Shown: piece by piece, positions 35,911-45,165 of the stretch | How positions within the stretch are numbered: position 1 is the first letter of the stretch | Layout: each line of letters starts with the position of its first letter | Assembly (NCBI GenBank): GCA_035577985.1 | Contig: DATJZY010000042.1 | Coordinates: 62,001 to 126,000 of the forward strand | Direction of reading: 5' to 3' | Length of the DNA: 64,000 nt | DNA from: Candidatus Eisenbacteria bacterium | Lineage (GTDB): Bacteria; Desulfobacterota; Binatia; DP-6 | Notes under the pieces: model-generated | What the model saw: only the letters and a program-made list of their open reading frames with translations | Told to the model about the DNA's origin: nothing | The model's database searches: none | Translations under genes and position numbers: made by a program

Positions 35911-36471
35911 ATGGAACTCGCGCGGGTGGTGGACGACGTTGTGGAGGGTCTCGTCGCTCTCGATGGCTGCGGGATCGGGTTTAAACAGTTTCGACCCGGC
36001 GTGGGGCCGTATGGCGAGCCACAGCTCGTTGGCGCAGTCGCGAAACACCTCAATGGCCTACCGGCCTACGGCGGCTCGGCTCGGACGAAGCGAACACCAG
36101 ATCTTCTGATCCCCGGACAGTGGGCGCTCGAGTTCAAAATCGCTCGACCCTTCGGGGACAATGGCAAGGAAGCCGAGAACTGGTCAGTGAACCTCCTCCA
36201 CCCCTACCCGGGCAACGTCAGCGTCATCGGTGACTGCTTGAAGCTGCAGACGCTGAATGGGAACGAGCGCAAAGCGGTCGTCGTTGTCGCCTATGAGCAT
36301 ACACCGCCCGAGATAAGCTTGGCGCCACTGCTTGATGCCTTCGAGATCGTCGCCACGCGGATCGCGGGCATCCGTCTCGGACCACGGGTCCAGCGCATGC
36401 ACTCCGGACTGTGTCACCCGGTGCATCAACAGCTTACCGTCGCAGCATGGGAAGTGTTGACCACCGTCTAG
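35911..36471 (+). CDS. hypothetical protein with PD-(D/E)xK-like motif
   Basis: 186 residues; AAGGAAAGG precedes the ATG. The stretch RTPDLLIPGQWALEFKIARPFGD gives P63-D64, then E74-F75-K76: the PD-x(9)-ExK spacing of restriction-endonuclease-fold proteins, with alternating hydrophobic strands around it and RTK just before. No partner methylase or other system gene is adjacent. Base composition is visibly less GC-rich, with more A/T at third positions than in its neighbours, suggesting transfer. A nuclease or DNA-repair role is only inferred from the motif. Confidence 0.6.
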   Translation: MELARVVDDVVEGLVALDGCGIGFKQFRPGVGPYGEPQLVGAVAKHLNGLPAYGGSARTKRTPDLLIPGQWALEFKIARPFGDNGKEAENWSVNLLHPYPGNVSVIGDCLKLQTLNGNERKAVVVVAYEHTPPEISLAPLLDAFEIVATRIAGIRLGPRVQRMHSGLCHPVHQQLTVAAWEVLTTV

Positions 36472-36546
36472 CCCCGGCGATGCAGCAGCCTGGCCTTCGC
36501 TGGCTGCTCACCATCTTCAGTCAGACGGGTCGAGGAGAGGTATACG

Positions 36547-36920
36547 ATGGCCTCGATCACTGCTGCGGCCCCCCAGTTCCTCGTCGAGAAGCTGAGCGAC
36601 GCGCTCACCTTCTACGAGCAGCGCCTCGGCTTCTCGCGTGACTTCGTCTACGGGGACTTCTACGCGAGCGTGTCCCGCGGTGGGGCCGTCATCCACCTGA
36701 AGTGCGCACCCAAGCTCGAGGCGGAGCGCGTCCATCGCCGATCGGAGACCATCTCGACGCGTACCTCGCCGTCTCCGGGGTCCGGGAGCTGCACGACGAG
36801 CTCGTCGGTCGCGGGGCGCCGATCACGAAGGCCCTCGAGCAGAGACCCTGGGGCGCGCGCGACTTCTACGTCGAGGATCCCGACGGCTACATCCTGTGCT
36901 TCTTGGAAGCCGTCACGTGA
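36547..36920 (+). pseudogene. VOC/glyoxalase-family protein, interrupted by a frameshift
   Basis: GAGGAGAGG precedes the ATG, and MASITAAAPQFLVEKLSDALTFYEQRLGF... through GAVIHLKCAPKLEAERVHR is the first half of a glyoxalase/bleomycin-resistance-like fold. Near 36736-36742 the family sequence jumps to the +2 frame, where IGDHLDAYLAVSGVRELHDEL...PWGARDFYVEDPDGYILCFLEA completes it. One missing base explains the jump: a real mutation or an assembly error. If intact it would be about 125 residues. Its TGA overlaps the GTG of the next gene (GTGA), as in an intact operon, which favours recent damage or an error. Confidence 0.75.
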
Positions 36921-37294
36921 CGACCTATCGCGGCTCCTGCCACTGCGGTCGCACCCGATTCGAGGTCGATCTCGACCTCGATCACGTCCGGTCGTGCGAC
37001 TGCTCGATCTGTCGGCGGCGGGGAGCGCTCATCCATCGAGTGGAAGCCGATCGGCTCCGGCTGCTGACGCCCCTGGAAGACCTGACGCTCTACCAGTGGG
37101 GCACGCGCACGGCCGAAGACTACTTCTGTCCAACGTGCGGCATCCTGCCGTTTCGGCGACCGCGTCACCGCACGTCCAAGGAAATGGCCGGGGGTGTACC
37201 CGAGTTCTCCGGATGGAGTATCAACGTCCGGTGTCTGGACGGCGTCGACCTCGATGCCGTTCCGGTCAGGCGCGTCTTCGGGAGTAGACTCTGA
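36917..37294 (+). CDS. GFA/CENP-V-type zinc protein
   Basis: 125 residues from GTG at 36917. TYRGSCHCGRTRFEV, CDCSICRRRG and CPTCGILPF carry the Cys pattern of the glutathione-dependent formaldehyde-activating (GFA) fold, which binds two zinc ions. Most members have unknown substrates and only some act on S-hydroxymethylglutathione. The start overlaps the VOC stop and the stop overlaps the methyltransferase start, so the three genes form a tight operon. Confidence 0.85.
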   Translation: MTTYRGSCHCGRTRFEVDLDLDHVRSCDCSICRRRGALIHRVEADRLRLLTPLEDLTLYQWGTRTAEDYFCPTCGILPFRRPRHRTSKEMAGGVPEFSGWSINVRCLDGVDLDAVPVRRVFGSRL

Positions 37295-38109
37295 GCGATG
37301 CGGGCGGATACGTCCTCGGGCATTCCGATCGCGAGATCGAGCGCCTGGCCGCGCAGGCGCGACTCATCGATCCCATCACGCGAGCCTTCTTCCAGGAGGC
37401 GGGGCTCGCCGGCGGCATGCGCGTGCTCGACGTAGGCAGCGGCGCGGGCGACGTCGCATTCCTGGCGGCGGAGCTGGTGGGCAGCGCCGGTGAGGTCGTC
37501 GGCGTGGACCGCTCTCCGGTCGCGCTCGCGTCGGCGCGAGAGCGCGCGGCAGCCCGGTCCCTTCGCAACGTGTCGTTCCACGAGGGCGACCCGACCGCGA
37601 TGACGTTCGAGCGACCCTTCGATGCCGTCGTCGGCCGCTACGTCCTGCAGTTCCAGCAGGACCCTGCTGGAATGCTCCGGCGTCTCGCCGCCCATCTGCG
37701 GCCCGGCGGTACGATCGTCTTCCACGAGCTCGATTGGGACGGTGTCCGTTCAGCGCCGCCGGCACCGACGTACGACCGGTGCTGCCGTTGGATCGGCGAG
37801 GTGATTCGCGCGTCCGGCGCCGACAACAGCATGGGCGCCAAGCTCGGCTCGGTGTTCGTCGCCGCGGGGCTTCAGGTTCCAACCATGCGACTCCAGGCCG
37901 TGCTCGGGAGCGGCGTCAACTGCGCCGATGCCGTGCAGCTGGCGGCGAGCGTCGCGCGCACGCTCCTTCCGGCGATGGAGCAATTCGGGGTCGCGACCGC
38001 GGCGGAGGTCGGCGTCGACACGCTCGCCGAGCGAATGGTCGCCGAGGCCGTCGCGAACGGGAGCGCGATCATCGCGCGATCGGAGATCGGCGCGTGGTCC
38101 CGCGTGTGA
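37291..38109 (+). CDS. class I SAM-dependent methyltransferase (likely CUG start)
   Basis: 272 residues if started at CTG 37291. Motif I reads MRVLDVGSGAGDVAFLAAEL, then VVGVDRSPVALASAR (motif II acid), VVGRYVLQFQQDP and LRPGGTIVFHELDW (motif IV/post-IV). Coding-like sequence SDAGGYVLGHSDREIERLAAQARLIDP extends 42 codons upstream of the first ATG (37417), and the only start-like codon there is CTG, which overlaps the GFA stop (CTGA) four bases after GGGAG. The YVLGHSDxExxRL N-terminus is typical of this family. The substrate is unknown. A shorter 230-residue product from 37417 would lack helices used for SAM binding. Confidence 0.85.
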   Translation: MSDAGGYVLGHSDREIERLAAQARLIDPITRAFFQEAGLAGGMRVLDVGSGAGDVAFLAAELVGSAGEVVGVDRSPVALASARERAAARSLRNVSFHEGDPTAMTFERPFDAVVGRYVLQFQQDPAGMLRRLAAHLRPGGTIVFHELDWDGVRSAPPAPTYDRCCRWIGEVIRASGADNSMGAKLGSVFVAAGLQVPTMRLQAVLGSGVNCADAVQLAASVARTLLPAMEQFGVATAAEVGVDTLAERMVAEAVANGSAIIARSEIGAWSRV

Positions 38110-38211
38110 CGCTGGCGACCCGTTTGGTCCCTAACGTGCATCGCGATCGCGGTTGCGTCGGCGGACAGGAGCGCGCTAGCGTACCCGCGAACTCCAGCAG
38201 GCGGTGACGAC

Positions 38212-38709
38212 ATGGCGACGAAGGCGTTCAGGGAGTGCCTGATCGACGTCTATCGCGGCGAGGTCGCGGGTGAGGCCGTGTTCGGCGGCATGCTCGGGAA
38301 GGCGGAGGACGTTCAGCAGCGATACGTCCTCGGCTCGCTGTTCCAGCTCGAGACCGAGGGCAAGGCGATCATCCGCCCGCTCCTCATGCGACTCGACCTC
38401 TCGATGCTCGAGGATCCCGAGGGCAGAGCCGGAGGCATGTCGGGCGCCGACGGCCTGAACGCCCTTCCCTGGGCGGAGCGTTTCGGCGCGATCCAGGAGA
38501 TCGTGAAGGCGAACTACCTGCCGCGCTACCTGGAGCTCGCGACGCTCGTGTCGGCGGACGAGGATCCGGAGGCGGCGCGCATCGCGACCTTCATGGGCAG
38601 GCACGAGCGCGCGGTCGTCGAGGTGGCGGCGAACGTCCTCGCGGGCAAGCCGGATCCGGTCGCGCCGGTCGCGGCGCTGCTGACCTTCCCCCTGCCGCGT
38701 CCCGCCTGA
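38212..38709 (+). CDS. small helical protein, possibly ferritin-like
   Basis: 165 residues, almost all helix by eye. Acidic and His residues are spaced as in ferritin-like four-helix bundles: VYRGEVAGEAVFGGM, LETEGKAIIRPLL and MGRHERAVVEVA (E...ExxH-like). I do not recognise a named family; the ferritin-like idea is inference. It has a weak AGGCGG site and stands 102 bases after the methyltransferase. It ends four bases from the convergent SGNH gene. Confidence 0.6.
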   Translation: MATKAFRECLIDVYRGEVAGEAVFGGMLGKAEDVQQRYVLGSLFQLETEGKAIIRPLLMRLDLSMLEDPEGRAGGMSGADGLNALPWAERFGAIQEIVKANYLPRYLELATLVSADEDPEAARIATFMGRHERAVVEVAANVLAGKPDPVAPVAALLTFPLPRPA

Positions 38710-38713
38710 CCGC

Positions 38714-39964
38714 CTACGGCGTTCGATCGAGAACGGCCTCGCAGACGTCCGCCCGGATCGCATGGCCGCCGCAGCCGAGATGCCGGCCGTCGGTGTCCCG
38801 CCACATGACGGAAGCGTCCCACGTCGCGGGCATCCACGAATCGAAGTCCACGACCCGCTCGGCCGGGACGGAGGCGCGAATGAGCGCGTTGAGCGCCTGG
38901 ATCTCCGGATTGTAGTCGACCGGATCCGGGGGCGAATAGATCGGTGGCACGGTCGCAACGAACGGCACCACGCAGTCGCCGTTCGCATGACACCAGGCCG
39001 CCGCCTGATCGTAGAGCTGTTGCAGGTTTGCCCAGGCCGCCTCCGCGGTCCCCACTACGATGTCGTTCGTCCCGAGGGAGATGAGGACGGCGTCGGGATC
39101 GAATGCCGCGAGCAACGGAGCGAGGACGTCGCCCGCGACCCACGAGGCGGCGGACGATCCGAAATCGCCCTCGTCGAGGATGGTCACGTCGAGCGGATCG
39201 TACCGGCTCTGCAACACGATCGGGTACGCGCACGCGATGAAGGTGGTGTTCGAGTCCCCGACCATCATCCATTCCCGGACGCCGTTCCCGTTCCCGTCGG
39301 CCACGCAACCAATGCACGCGGGCGCGGTCGTCGAGGTCGGCGGCGTGGTCGTCGACGTGGTGGTCGTGGTGGTGGCGGTCAGCAACGCCGTGACGGTCCC
39401 GTCGACGAATGCATCGACCGTCGAAGCGACCCCCGCGCACGATACCGGCACCAGGCATCCGCCCGCGGCGTTCGCGCCGAGGCATCGCCCCTGGAAGGAG
39501 CGATCACACCCGTCGAGACAGGCCGACGACACGGGCACGCTCTGCCGGATCGCGGTCGCGTGACACTTGAGGCGGCAGGACGCACGCCGGCCGGCGTACT
39601 GGTACTGCTTGCCCGTGCACGCGCTCCGTCCGGCGAGCCCGAGCGTACCCTCCAGCGCGACGACGAGCGCGCCGACCTGGTCGGCGACCGCACCCTCGTC
39701 CCCGGCGACGATGCAGTCCCCCTTGCGATCGGCGCGGGCCCAGGCGAGCCCCAGCTTCGAGCGGCATCGATCGTGGCAGTCCGAGCTGGGGCCAGAGCCG
39801 CTGCGCAACGCGGCGGCGTCACAGCGCGCCCTGCACAGACTCTCCTTCCCAGCCGCGTTCGCCTTGTCGCTCGGACAGAGTCGACCGGACGCATGCGACG
39901 CTGCGGGTCCTGCGAGCGCGACGGCGAGGAGCGCGCCCACGAGTGTGCCCGTGCGGACATGCAT
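38714..39964 (-). CDS. secreted SGNH/GDSL hydrolase with two N-terminal cysteine-rich modules
   Basis: 416 residues from the ATG at 39964 (MHVRTGTLVGALLAVALAGPAASHA signal). Two similar Cys modules of about 80 residues follow, each with a C-x3-C pair, a C-x3-C pair and a GD/GGC end (CRARC...CHDRC...GDC; CRLKC...CLDGC...GGC). A TTTTTTSTTTPP linker leads to the SGNH domain: block I MMVGDSNTTF, block III SLGTNDIVV and block V DGRHLGCGGHA. Family members deacylate esters; the target is unknown. It shares its linker style with the RHS protein. TTGACA lies upstream at about 40000-39995. Confidence 0.85.
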   Translation of the reverse strand: MHVRTGTLVGALLAVALAGPAASHASGRLCPSDKANAAGKESLCRARCDAAALRSGSGPSSDCHDRCRSKLGLAWARADRKGDCIVAGDEGAVADQVGALVVALEGTLGLAGRSACTGKQYQYAGRRASCRLKCHATAIRQSVPVSSACLDGCDRSFQGRCLGANAAGGCLVPVSCAGVASTVDAFVDGTVTALLTATTTTTTSTTTPPTSTTAPACIGCVADGNGNGVREWMMVGDSNTTFIACAYPIVLQSRYDPLDVTILDEGDFGSSAASWVAGDVLAPLLAAFDPDAVLISLGTNDIVVGTAEAAWANLQQLYDQAAAWCHANGDCVVPFVATVPPIYSPPDPVDYNPEIQALNALIRASVPAERVVDFDSWMPATWDASVMWRDTDGRHLGCGGHAIRADVCEAVLDRTP

Positions 39965-40017
39965 GCACGGGGACCATCGTTCCGGGACCACGTCCTGTCA
40001 ACCCGAAAGTCGGGCCG

Positions 40018-40950
40018 TCAGCCGTCGCGGTCCTGCTTCTGCCGGAAGAACTCCACAGTGCGACGCAGCCCGTCCTTGATGGGCACCTCGGGCTTCCACC
40101 CGAACGCCGCCGCGGCATGCCGGACGTCGACCACGCTGCGGCGCTGCTCGCCCGGCTTCGCCGGACCGTGGCGCACCTCGCTCTTGCTCGCCGAGACCTC
40201 GAGCAGCAGCGCCGCCAGGCGGTTCACGTCGGTCTCGACGCCGGTGCCGATGTTGACCGGACCCGTCGCGTCCTTCTCCAGTGCGAGCAGGCTCATACGC
40301 GCGACGTCGCCCACGTAGACATAGTCGCGCGTCTGCGTGCCGTCGCCGTTCACCGTGACGGGCTCGCCGCGCAGCATCTTGCCCGAGAAGATCGCGACGA
40401 CCCCCGCCTCGCCGTGCGGATCCTGCCGCGGGCCGTAGACGTTGGCGTAGCGGAAGGCGCAGAACGGGAGCTTGTACTCGCTCATGAAGAAGTAGGCGTA
40501 CAGCTCGCTCGCCCGCTTCGAGACGCCGTAGGGGCTCACGGGCCAGGTCGGATGCGTCTCCGGCGCCGGGAACGCCTCCTGCTCGCCGTAGACCGCGCCG
40601 CCCGACGACACGAGCAGCACCTTCTTCACCTGCGCGTCGCGCGCCGCCTTCAGCAGCTCGATCGTGCCGAGGATGTTCGTGCGCGCGTCGAAGATCGGGT
40701 CGGCGACCGACTTCCGCACGTCCATCTGGGCGGCGTGATGGTTCAGGACGTCGGGCTTCTCGGCACGGATGAGATCGGCGGTCTTGGGATCGAGGATGTC
40801 GAGCTCGAAGAAGCGCGCTTTCGGGTTCAGGTTCTCGCGCTTCCCGGTCGCGAGGTTGTCGACGACCAGGACCTCGTGGCCGGCCGACAGACACAGGTCC
40901 ACCACGTGCGAGCCGATGAAGCCCGCACCGCCCGTCACCAGGATCTTCAT
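40018..40950 (-). CDS. NAD-dependent sugar epimerase (GalE-type)
   Basis: 310 residues. Extended [48 protein letters not shown] catalytic Tyr/Lys, [22 protein letters not shown]. It most resembles UDP-glucose 4-epimerases of the short bacterial/archaeal type. Because it follows ugd and uxs, UDP-xylose or UDP-glucuronate is also a likely substrate. Its ATG overlaps the uxs stop (ATGA). A short CCCGA/TCGGG hairpin follows the stop. Confidence 0.9.
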   Translation of the reverse strand: MKILVTGGAGFIGSHVVDLCLSAGHEVLVVDNLATGKRENLNPKARFFELDILDPKTADLIRAEKPDVLNHHAAQMDVRKSVADPIFDARTNILGTIELLKAARDAQVKKVLLVSSGGAVYGEQEAFPAPETHPTWPVSPYGVSKRASELYAYFFMSEYKLPFCAFRYANVYGPRQDPHGEAGVVAIFSGKMLRGEPVTVNGDGTQTRDYVYVGDVARMSLLALEKDATGPVNIGTGVETDVNRLAALLLEVSASKSEVRHGPAKPGEQRRSVVDVRHAAAAFGWKPEVPIKDGLRRTVEFFRQKQDRDG

Positions 40951-41882
40951 ACCTTGCCCTTGAAGTACTCGATCGTCTTGCGCAGGCCGTCTTCGAGGCC
41001 CACCTTCGGTTCCCAGCCGAGGAGCTTCCGGGCGCGCGTGATGTCGGGGTTCCGCACCTTCGGGTCGTCGACCGGCAGGGGGCGGAAGACGATCTCGCTC
41101 TTCGAGCCGGTGAGCGCTCTGATCTTCTCGGCGAACTGCAGGATGGTCGTCTCGGTCGGGTTGCCGAGGTTCACCGGGCCCTTGTCGTAGTCCGAGCGCA
41201 GCAGGCGCACGATCCCCTCGACCAGGTCGGCCACGTAGCAGAAGCTGCGCGTCTGCGAGCCGTCGCCGTACACGGTGATGGGCTCGCCGCGGAGCGCCTG
41301 CGCCGCGAAGTTCGGCACGACACGCCCGTCGTTGAGCCGCATACGCGGGCCGTGCGTGTTGAAGATGCGCACGATGCGCGTCTGCACGCCGTGCGTGCGG
41401 TGGTAGGCCATGGTCATGGCCTCGGCGAAGCGCTTCGCCTCGTCGTACACGCCGCGCGGGCCGATGGGGTTCACGTTTCCCCAGTAGTCCTCGTTCTGCG
41501 GGTGCACGAGCGGATCGCCGTAGCATTCCGACGTCGACGCGAGCAGGAAGCGCGCGTTCTTCACCTTGGCGAGGCCGAGGGCCTTGTGCGTGCCGAGCGA
41601 GCCGACCTTGAGGGTCTGGATCGGCTTCTCGAGGTAGTCGACCGGGCTCGCCGGCGACGCGAAGTGCAGGATCGCGTCGACCGCGCCCGCGACGTAGATG
41701 TAGTTCGTCACGTCCTGCTGGATGAACGAGAAACGCGGATTCGCGAACAGGTGCGCGATGTTGTCCGGCGACCCCGTGAGGAAGTTGTCCATGCAGATCA
41801 CGTCGTCGCCGTCGGCCAGGAAGCGCTCGCAGAGGTGCGAGCCGATGAATCCCGCGCCGCCGGTGATGAGCACCCGTCCCAT
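40947..41882 (-). CDS. uxs: UDP-glucuronate decarboxylase (UDP-xylose synthase)
   Basis: 311 residues from the ATG at 41882. The [30 protein letters not shown] start, [50 protein letters not shown] and YDEAK are strongly diagnostic of UXS. It oxidises and decarboxylates UDP-glucuronate to UDP-xylose with tightly bound NAD. It lies 19 bases downstream of ugd, which makes its substrate. Confidence 0.95.
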   Translation of the reverse strand: MGRVLITGGAGFIGSHLCERFLADGDDVICMDNFLTGSPDNIAHLFANPRFSFIQQDVTNYIYVAGAVDAILHFASPASPVDYLEKPIQTLKVGSLGTHKALGLAKVKNARFLLASTSECYGDPLVHPQNEDYWGNVNPIGPRGVYDEAKRFAEAMTMAYHRTHGVQTRIVRIFNTHGPRMRLNDGRVVPNFAAQALRGEPITVYGDGSQTRSFCYVADLVEGIVRLLRSDYDKGPVNLGNPTETTILQFAEKIRALTGSKSEIVFRPLPVDDPKVRNPDITRARKLLGWEPKVGLEDGLRKTIEYFKGKV

Positions 41883-41901
41883 GGCCGCCCCTCCCCTCGC
41901 C

Positions 41902-43218
41902 CTACGACGGCCGGACGACGACGCGCCCAATCGGGAAATACGTGAAGCCGTGCTCCCGCATGACCTCGGGCTCGTAGATGTTGCGGCCGTCGAAGATGAT
42001 CGGCCGCTTGAGAAGCGACTTCATGCGATCGAAATCCGGGCGCCGGAATTCGCTCCACTCGGTCACGATGAGGAGCGCATCGGCGCCGGCGAGCGCCTCG
42101 TAGTTCACGCGATGGTAGGTCACGCGGTCGCCGAAGACGCTGCGCGCCTGCGTCAGCGCCTCGGGGTCGTGCACGGCGACCTCGGCCCCGTGGTCGAGAA
42201 GCCCGTTGATCACCGTCAGCGCCGGCGCCTCGCGCATGTCGTCGGTGCGCGGCTTGAAGGCGAGGCCCCAGATGGCGAAGCGCTTGCCGCGCAGATCGGT
42301 GCCGAACTCGGTCACGATCTTCTCGACCAGGCGCCGCTTCTGCGCGTCGTTCACTTCCTCCACGGCGTTGAGGAGCGGGAACATCATCCCGTTCTCGTGC
42401 GCGGTGTGGATGACGGCCTGCACGTCCTTGGGGAAGCAGGAGCCGCCGTAGCCGACGCCGGGGAAGAGGAAGTGATGCCCGATCCGCCGGTCGTACCCGA
42501 TGCCGCGCCGCACGTAGTCGACGTCGGCGCCCACGCGCTCGCAGAGGTTCGCGATCTCGTTCATGAACGAGATGCGCGTCGCGAGGAGCGCGTTGGCGGC
42601 GTACTTCGTCATCTCGGCGCTGGCGTTGTCCATCTCGAGGATGGGGGCGCCCGTGCGCACGAACGGCTCGTAGAGCTCGCGCATCACTTTGAAGGCCTCG
42701 GGCGACGCGGCCCCGATCACCACGCGATCGGGCTTCAGGAAGTCCTCGATCGCGGCGCCCTCCTTCATGAACTCCGGGTTCGACACGACGTCGAAGGGAT
42801 GCTTCGTGATCGGCTCCATCTCGTGGCGGATCTTCAGGTGCGTCCCGACGGGCACGGTGCTCTTGGTCACGACCACGCGATGGCCGTCCATCGTCTCGGC
42901 GATGCCGCGCGCCACGGCGAGCACGGCGGAGAGGTTCGCCGAGCCGTCTTCGCGCTCGGGCGTGCCGACGGCGACGAAACAGACGCGGCTCTTGCGCACG
43001 GCGTCCGGCAGGTCGGTCGTGAACGCGAGCCGGCCCTCGGCGACGTTGCGCCGGATCAGCTCTTCCAGGCCGGGCTCGTAGATCGGCACCTCACCGCGCC
43101 GCAGCGCTTCGATCTTCGCCGCGACGTTGTCGACGCACATGACGTCGTTGCCGCCCTCCGCGAAGCAAGTACCGGCGACGAGCCCGACGTAGCCCGTTCC
43201 AACTACGCAGAGCTTCAT
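41902..43218 (-). CDS. ugd: UDP-glucose 6-dehydrogenase
   Basis: 438 residues. The Rossmann start [36 protein letters not shown] and the catalytic Cys in [14 protein letters not shown] define the family. The C-terminal domain reads [23 protein letters not shown]. It oxidises UDP-glucose to UDP-glucuronate with two NAD. The next gene decarboxylates the product. Confidence 0.97.
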   Translation of the reverse strand: MKLCVVGTGYVGLVAGTCFAEGGNDVMCVDNVAAKIEALRRGEVPIYEPGLEELIRRNVAEGRLAFTTDLPDAVRKSRVCFVAVGTPEREDGSANLSAVLAVARGIAETMDGHRVVVTKSTVPVGTHLKIRHEMEPITKHPFDVVSNPEFMKEGAAIEDFLKPDRVVIGAASPEAFKVMRELYEPFVRTGAPILEMDNASAEMTKYAANALLATRISFMNEIANLCERVGADVDYVRRGIGYDRRIGHHFLFPGVGYGGSCFPKDVQAVIHTAHENGMMFPLLNAVEEVNDAQKRRLVEKIVTEFGTDLRGKRFAIWGLAFKPRTDDMREAPALTVINGLLDHGAEVAVHDPEALTQARSVFGDRVTYHRVNYEALAGADALLIVTEWSEFRRPDFDRMKSLLKRPIIFDGRNIYEPEVMREHGFTYFPIGRVVVRPS

Positions 43219-43252
43219 GCGCGGAGAGCCTTACTTGCGGTTTCCCGGGATG

Positions 43253-44218
43253 TCAATGCAAACGCTCCACCGCGTCGCTCACGGCAGCCACGCGGCCGTC
43301 GCGAATCTCGCGCACGCGAAAGATCGGCTTCTCCTGCGACTCGTGGTACGTGCGCATGAGGATCTCGCCGAGGAGTCCGATGGAGACGAACTGCACGCCG
43401 ACGATGCCGAGCAGCAGCGCGAGGAGGACGATGGGGCGTCCGCCGAGGGGAGTGCGAAGGACGATGCGCTCGAAGCCGAGCCACGCCACGAGGCCGAAGC
43501 CGGCGATCGTGAACAGTGCGCCGAGGAGGCCGAAGAGCTGGATCGGGCGTGTGGAGAACCCGGACAGGAACCGCACGGTCACGAGGTCGAGCACGACGCG
43601 CATGACGCGTCCGAGGCCGTACTTCGACTGCCCCGCCGTACGTGGCCGGTGGTTCACCGGCAGCTCCACGACGCGTGCGCCCATCTCGGCGGCGAGCGCC
43701 GGAATGAAGCGGTGGAGATCCCCGTAGAGGGGCAGCTCCTTTGCGATCGGCATTCGCATGACCCGCAGCGTGCAGCCGTAGTCGTGCAGCCGCGTTCCGG
43801 TGACGCGCGAGATCAGCCGGTTTGCGAGCTGCGACGGGAGTCGGCGCCGCAGGTAGCCGTCCTTGCGGTCGATGCGCCACCCGTTGACGACGTCGACGTC
43901 GTCGCCGAGCGCCGCCAGGAGCTGCGGGATGTCGTGCGGGTCGTTCTGCCGGTCGGCGTCCATCGTGACGAGGAGCTCGCCGCGCGCGTGCGCGATGCCG
44001 GCGGCGAGCGCCGCCGTCTGCCCGTAGTTCCGCGCCAGCCGCACGATGCGCAGGCGCCCCTCCTCCGCCTGGAGCGCCGCGAGCCGCGCGAAGCTCCGGT
44101 CCGTGCTGCCGTCGTCGACGACGACGATCTCGGCCGGCTCCCCGAGGTCGTCGAGCACCTCCCCGAGCTCGCGCACGAGCGCGTCCACGCTCTCCTCTTC
44201 GTTGAAGAGCGGGATCAC
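43253..44218 (-). CDS. family 2 glycosyltransferase, membrane-anchored (DPM1/GtrB/ArnC-like)
   Basis: 321 residues as started at GTG 44218. IPLFNEEESVDALVREL, IVVVDDGSTDRSF and MDADRQNDP (DxD) are the GT-A motifs. Two C-terminal membrane helices (LFGLLGALFTIAGFGLVAWL; LLALLLGIVGVQFVSIGLLGE) anchor it. It probably moves a sugar from a nucleotide donor to polyprenyl phosphate. The coding pattern (PHLSVV) continues upstream of 44218 to a CTG at 44248 that overlaps the PfkB stop (CTGA), so the true start may be there. Confidence 0.92.
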   Translation of the reverse strand: MIPLFNEEESVDALVRELGEVLDDLGEPAEIVVVDDGSTDRSFARLAALQAEEGRLRIVRLARNYGQTAALAAGIAHARGELLVTMDADRQNDPHDIPQLLAALGDDVDVVNGWRIDRKDGYLRRRLPSQLANRLISRVTGTRLHDYGCTLRVMRMPIAKELPLYGDLHRFIPALAAEMGARVVELPVNHRPRTAGQSKYGLGRVMRVVLDLVTVRFLSGFSTRPIQLFGLLGALFTIAGFGLVAWLGFERIVLRTPLGGRPIVLLALLLGIVGVQFVSIGLLGEILMRTYHESQEKPIFRVREIRDGRVAAVSDAVERLH

Positions 44219-44244
44219 GACCGATAGGTGCGGCGACGACGTGA

Positions 44245-45165
44245 TCAGAACTCCGTCAGGGCCACGAACTGGCGATAGCGCTGTTCGATCGCATCGCGCT
44301 CGAGGGTCCGCATGCGACGTCCCCCGAAGTCTTCGACGACGAACGACGCGAGCACGCTGCCGTAGACGATGGCCCGCCGCACGTTCGGCGTCGCGAGGTC
44401 GCCGCTGGCGGCGAGATGGCCGAGGAGGCCACCGGCGAACGTGTCGCCGGCCCCGGTCGGGTCGAAGACTTCCTCGAGCGGGAACGCCGGCACGGCGAAC
44501 ACCGAGCCGGGCGAGAAGAGGATGGCGCCGTACTCGCCGCGCTTGACCAGCACGCTCTTCGCCCCGAGCCCGAGGATGCGCCGCGCGGCACGGGCCACGT
44601 TCGTCTCGCGCGAGAGCTGCCGCGCCTCCTCGTCGTTGATGACGAGCAGATCGACGCGCGGGAGCAGCGCCTCCAGCGGTGCGCGCGCCTCGTCGATCCA
44701 GTGGTTCATCGTGTCGAGGCCGACGAGGGTCGGGCTCGCGAACTGGTCCAGCACGCCACCCTGGAGCGTCGGGTCGATGTTGCCGAGGAAGACGAACGGC
44801 GCGCGGCGGATGGCGTCGGTCACACGCGGCTGGAAGCCCCCGAAGACGCCGAGGTCCAGGTGCAGCGTGTCACGACGGTTCATGTCCTCGTGGTAGCGCC
44901 CGTGCCAGCGGAAGGTGCGACCGGCGCGCCGCTCGAGCCCGCTGCAGTCGATGCCCCGCGACTCGAGGTAGCGCAGCGCCTCGGCCGGGAAGTCGTCGCC
45001 GATCGGCGCCACCAGCTGCACCTTCGTGAAGAAGCTCGCCGCCACGGCGAAGTGGACGGCGGAGCCGCCGAGCTCGTCGTCGGCGCGACCCGCGGGCGTC
45101 TCGAGCGTGTCGAAGGCGACCGAGCCGATGACCGCGATCGCGCCATCGTTGACCGCCGCCGTCAC
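44245..45165 (-). CDS. PfkB-family sugar/nucleoside kinase
   Basis: 306 residues from GTG 45165, which overlaps the mtnP stop (GTGA). AIAVIGSVAFDTLETPAG and GGSAVHFAVAASFF start the ribokinase fold, and EVFDPTGAGDTFAGGLLGHL carries the catalytic Asp and anion hole. It phosphorylates a sugar or nucleoside; coupling to mtnP suggests a role in methylthioadenosine or adenosine salvage, which is inference. Adenosine kinases of this family are known, but the substrate cannot be read from the motif. Confidence 0.88.
   Translation of the reverse strand: MTAAVNDGAIAVIGSVAFDTLETPAGRADDELGGSAVHFAVAASFFTKVQLVAPIGDDFPAEALRYLESRGIDCSGLERRAGRTFRWHGRYHEDMNRRDTLHLDLGVFGGFQPRVTDAIRRAPFVFLGNIDPTLQGGVLDQFASPTLVGLDTMNHWIDEARAPLEALLPRVDLLVINDEEARQLSRETNVARAARRILGLGAKSVLVKRGEYGAILFSPGSVFAVPAFPLEEVFDPTGAGDTFAGGLLGHLAASGDLATPNVRRAIVYGSVLASFVVEDFGGRRMRTLERDAIEQRYRQFVALTEF

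Noticed and set aside
35840-35930. ATTAGGC and a GGTTC/GAACC pair before the low-GC orphan, like an integron attC site
   Set aside because: The R' core differs from GTTRRRY and no matching R'' or second site is found after the gene; no integrase in the window.
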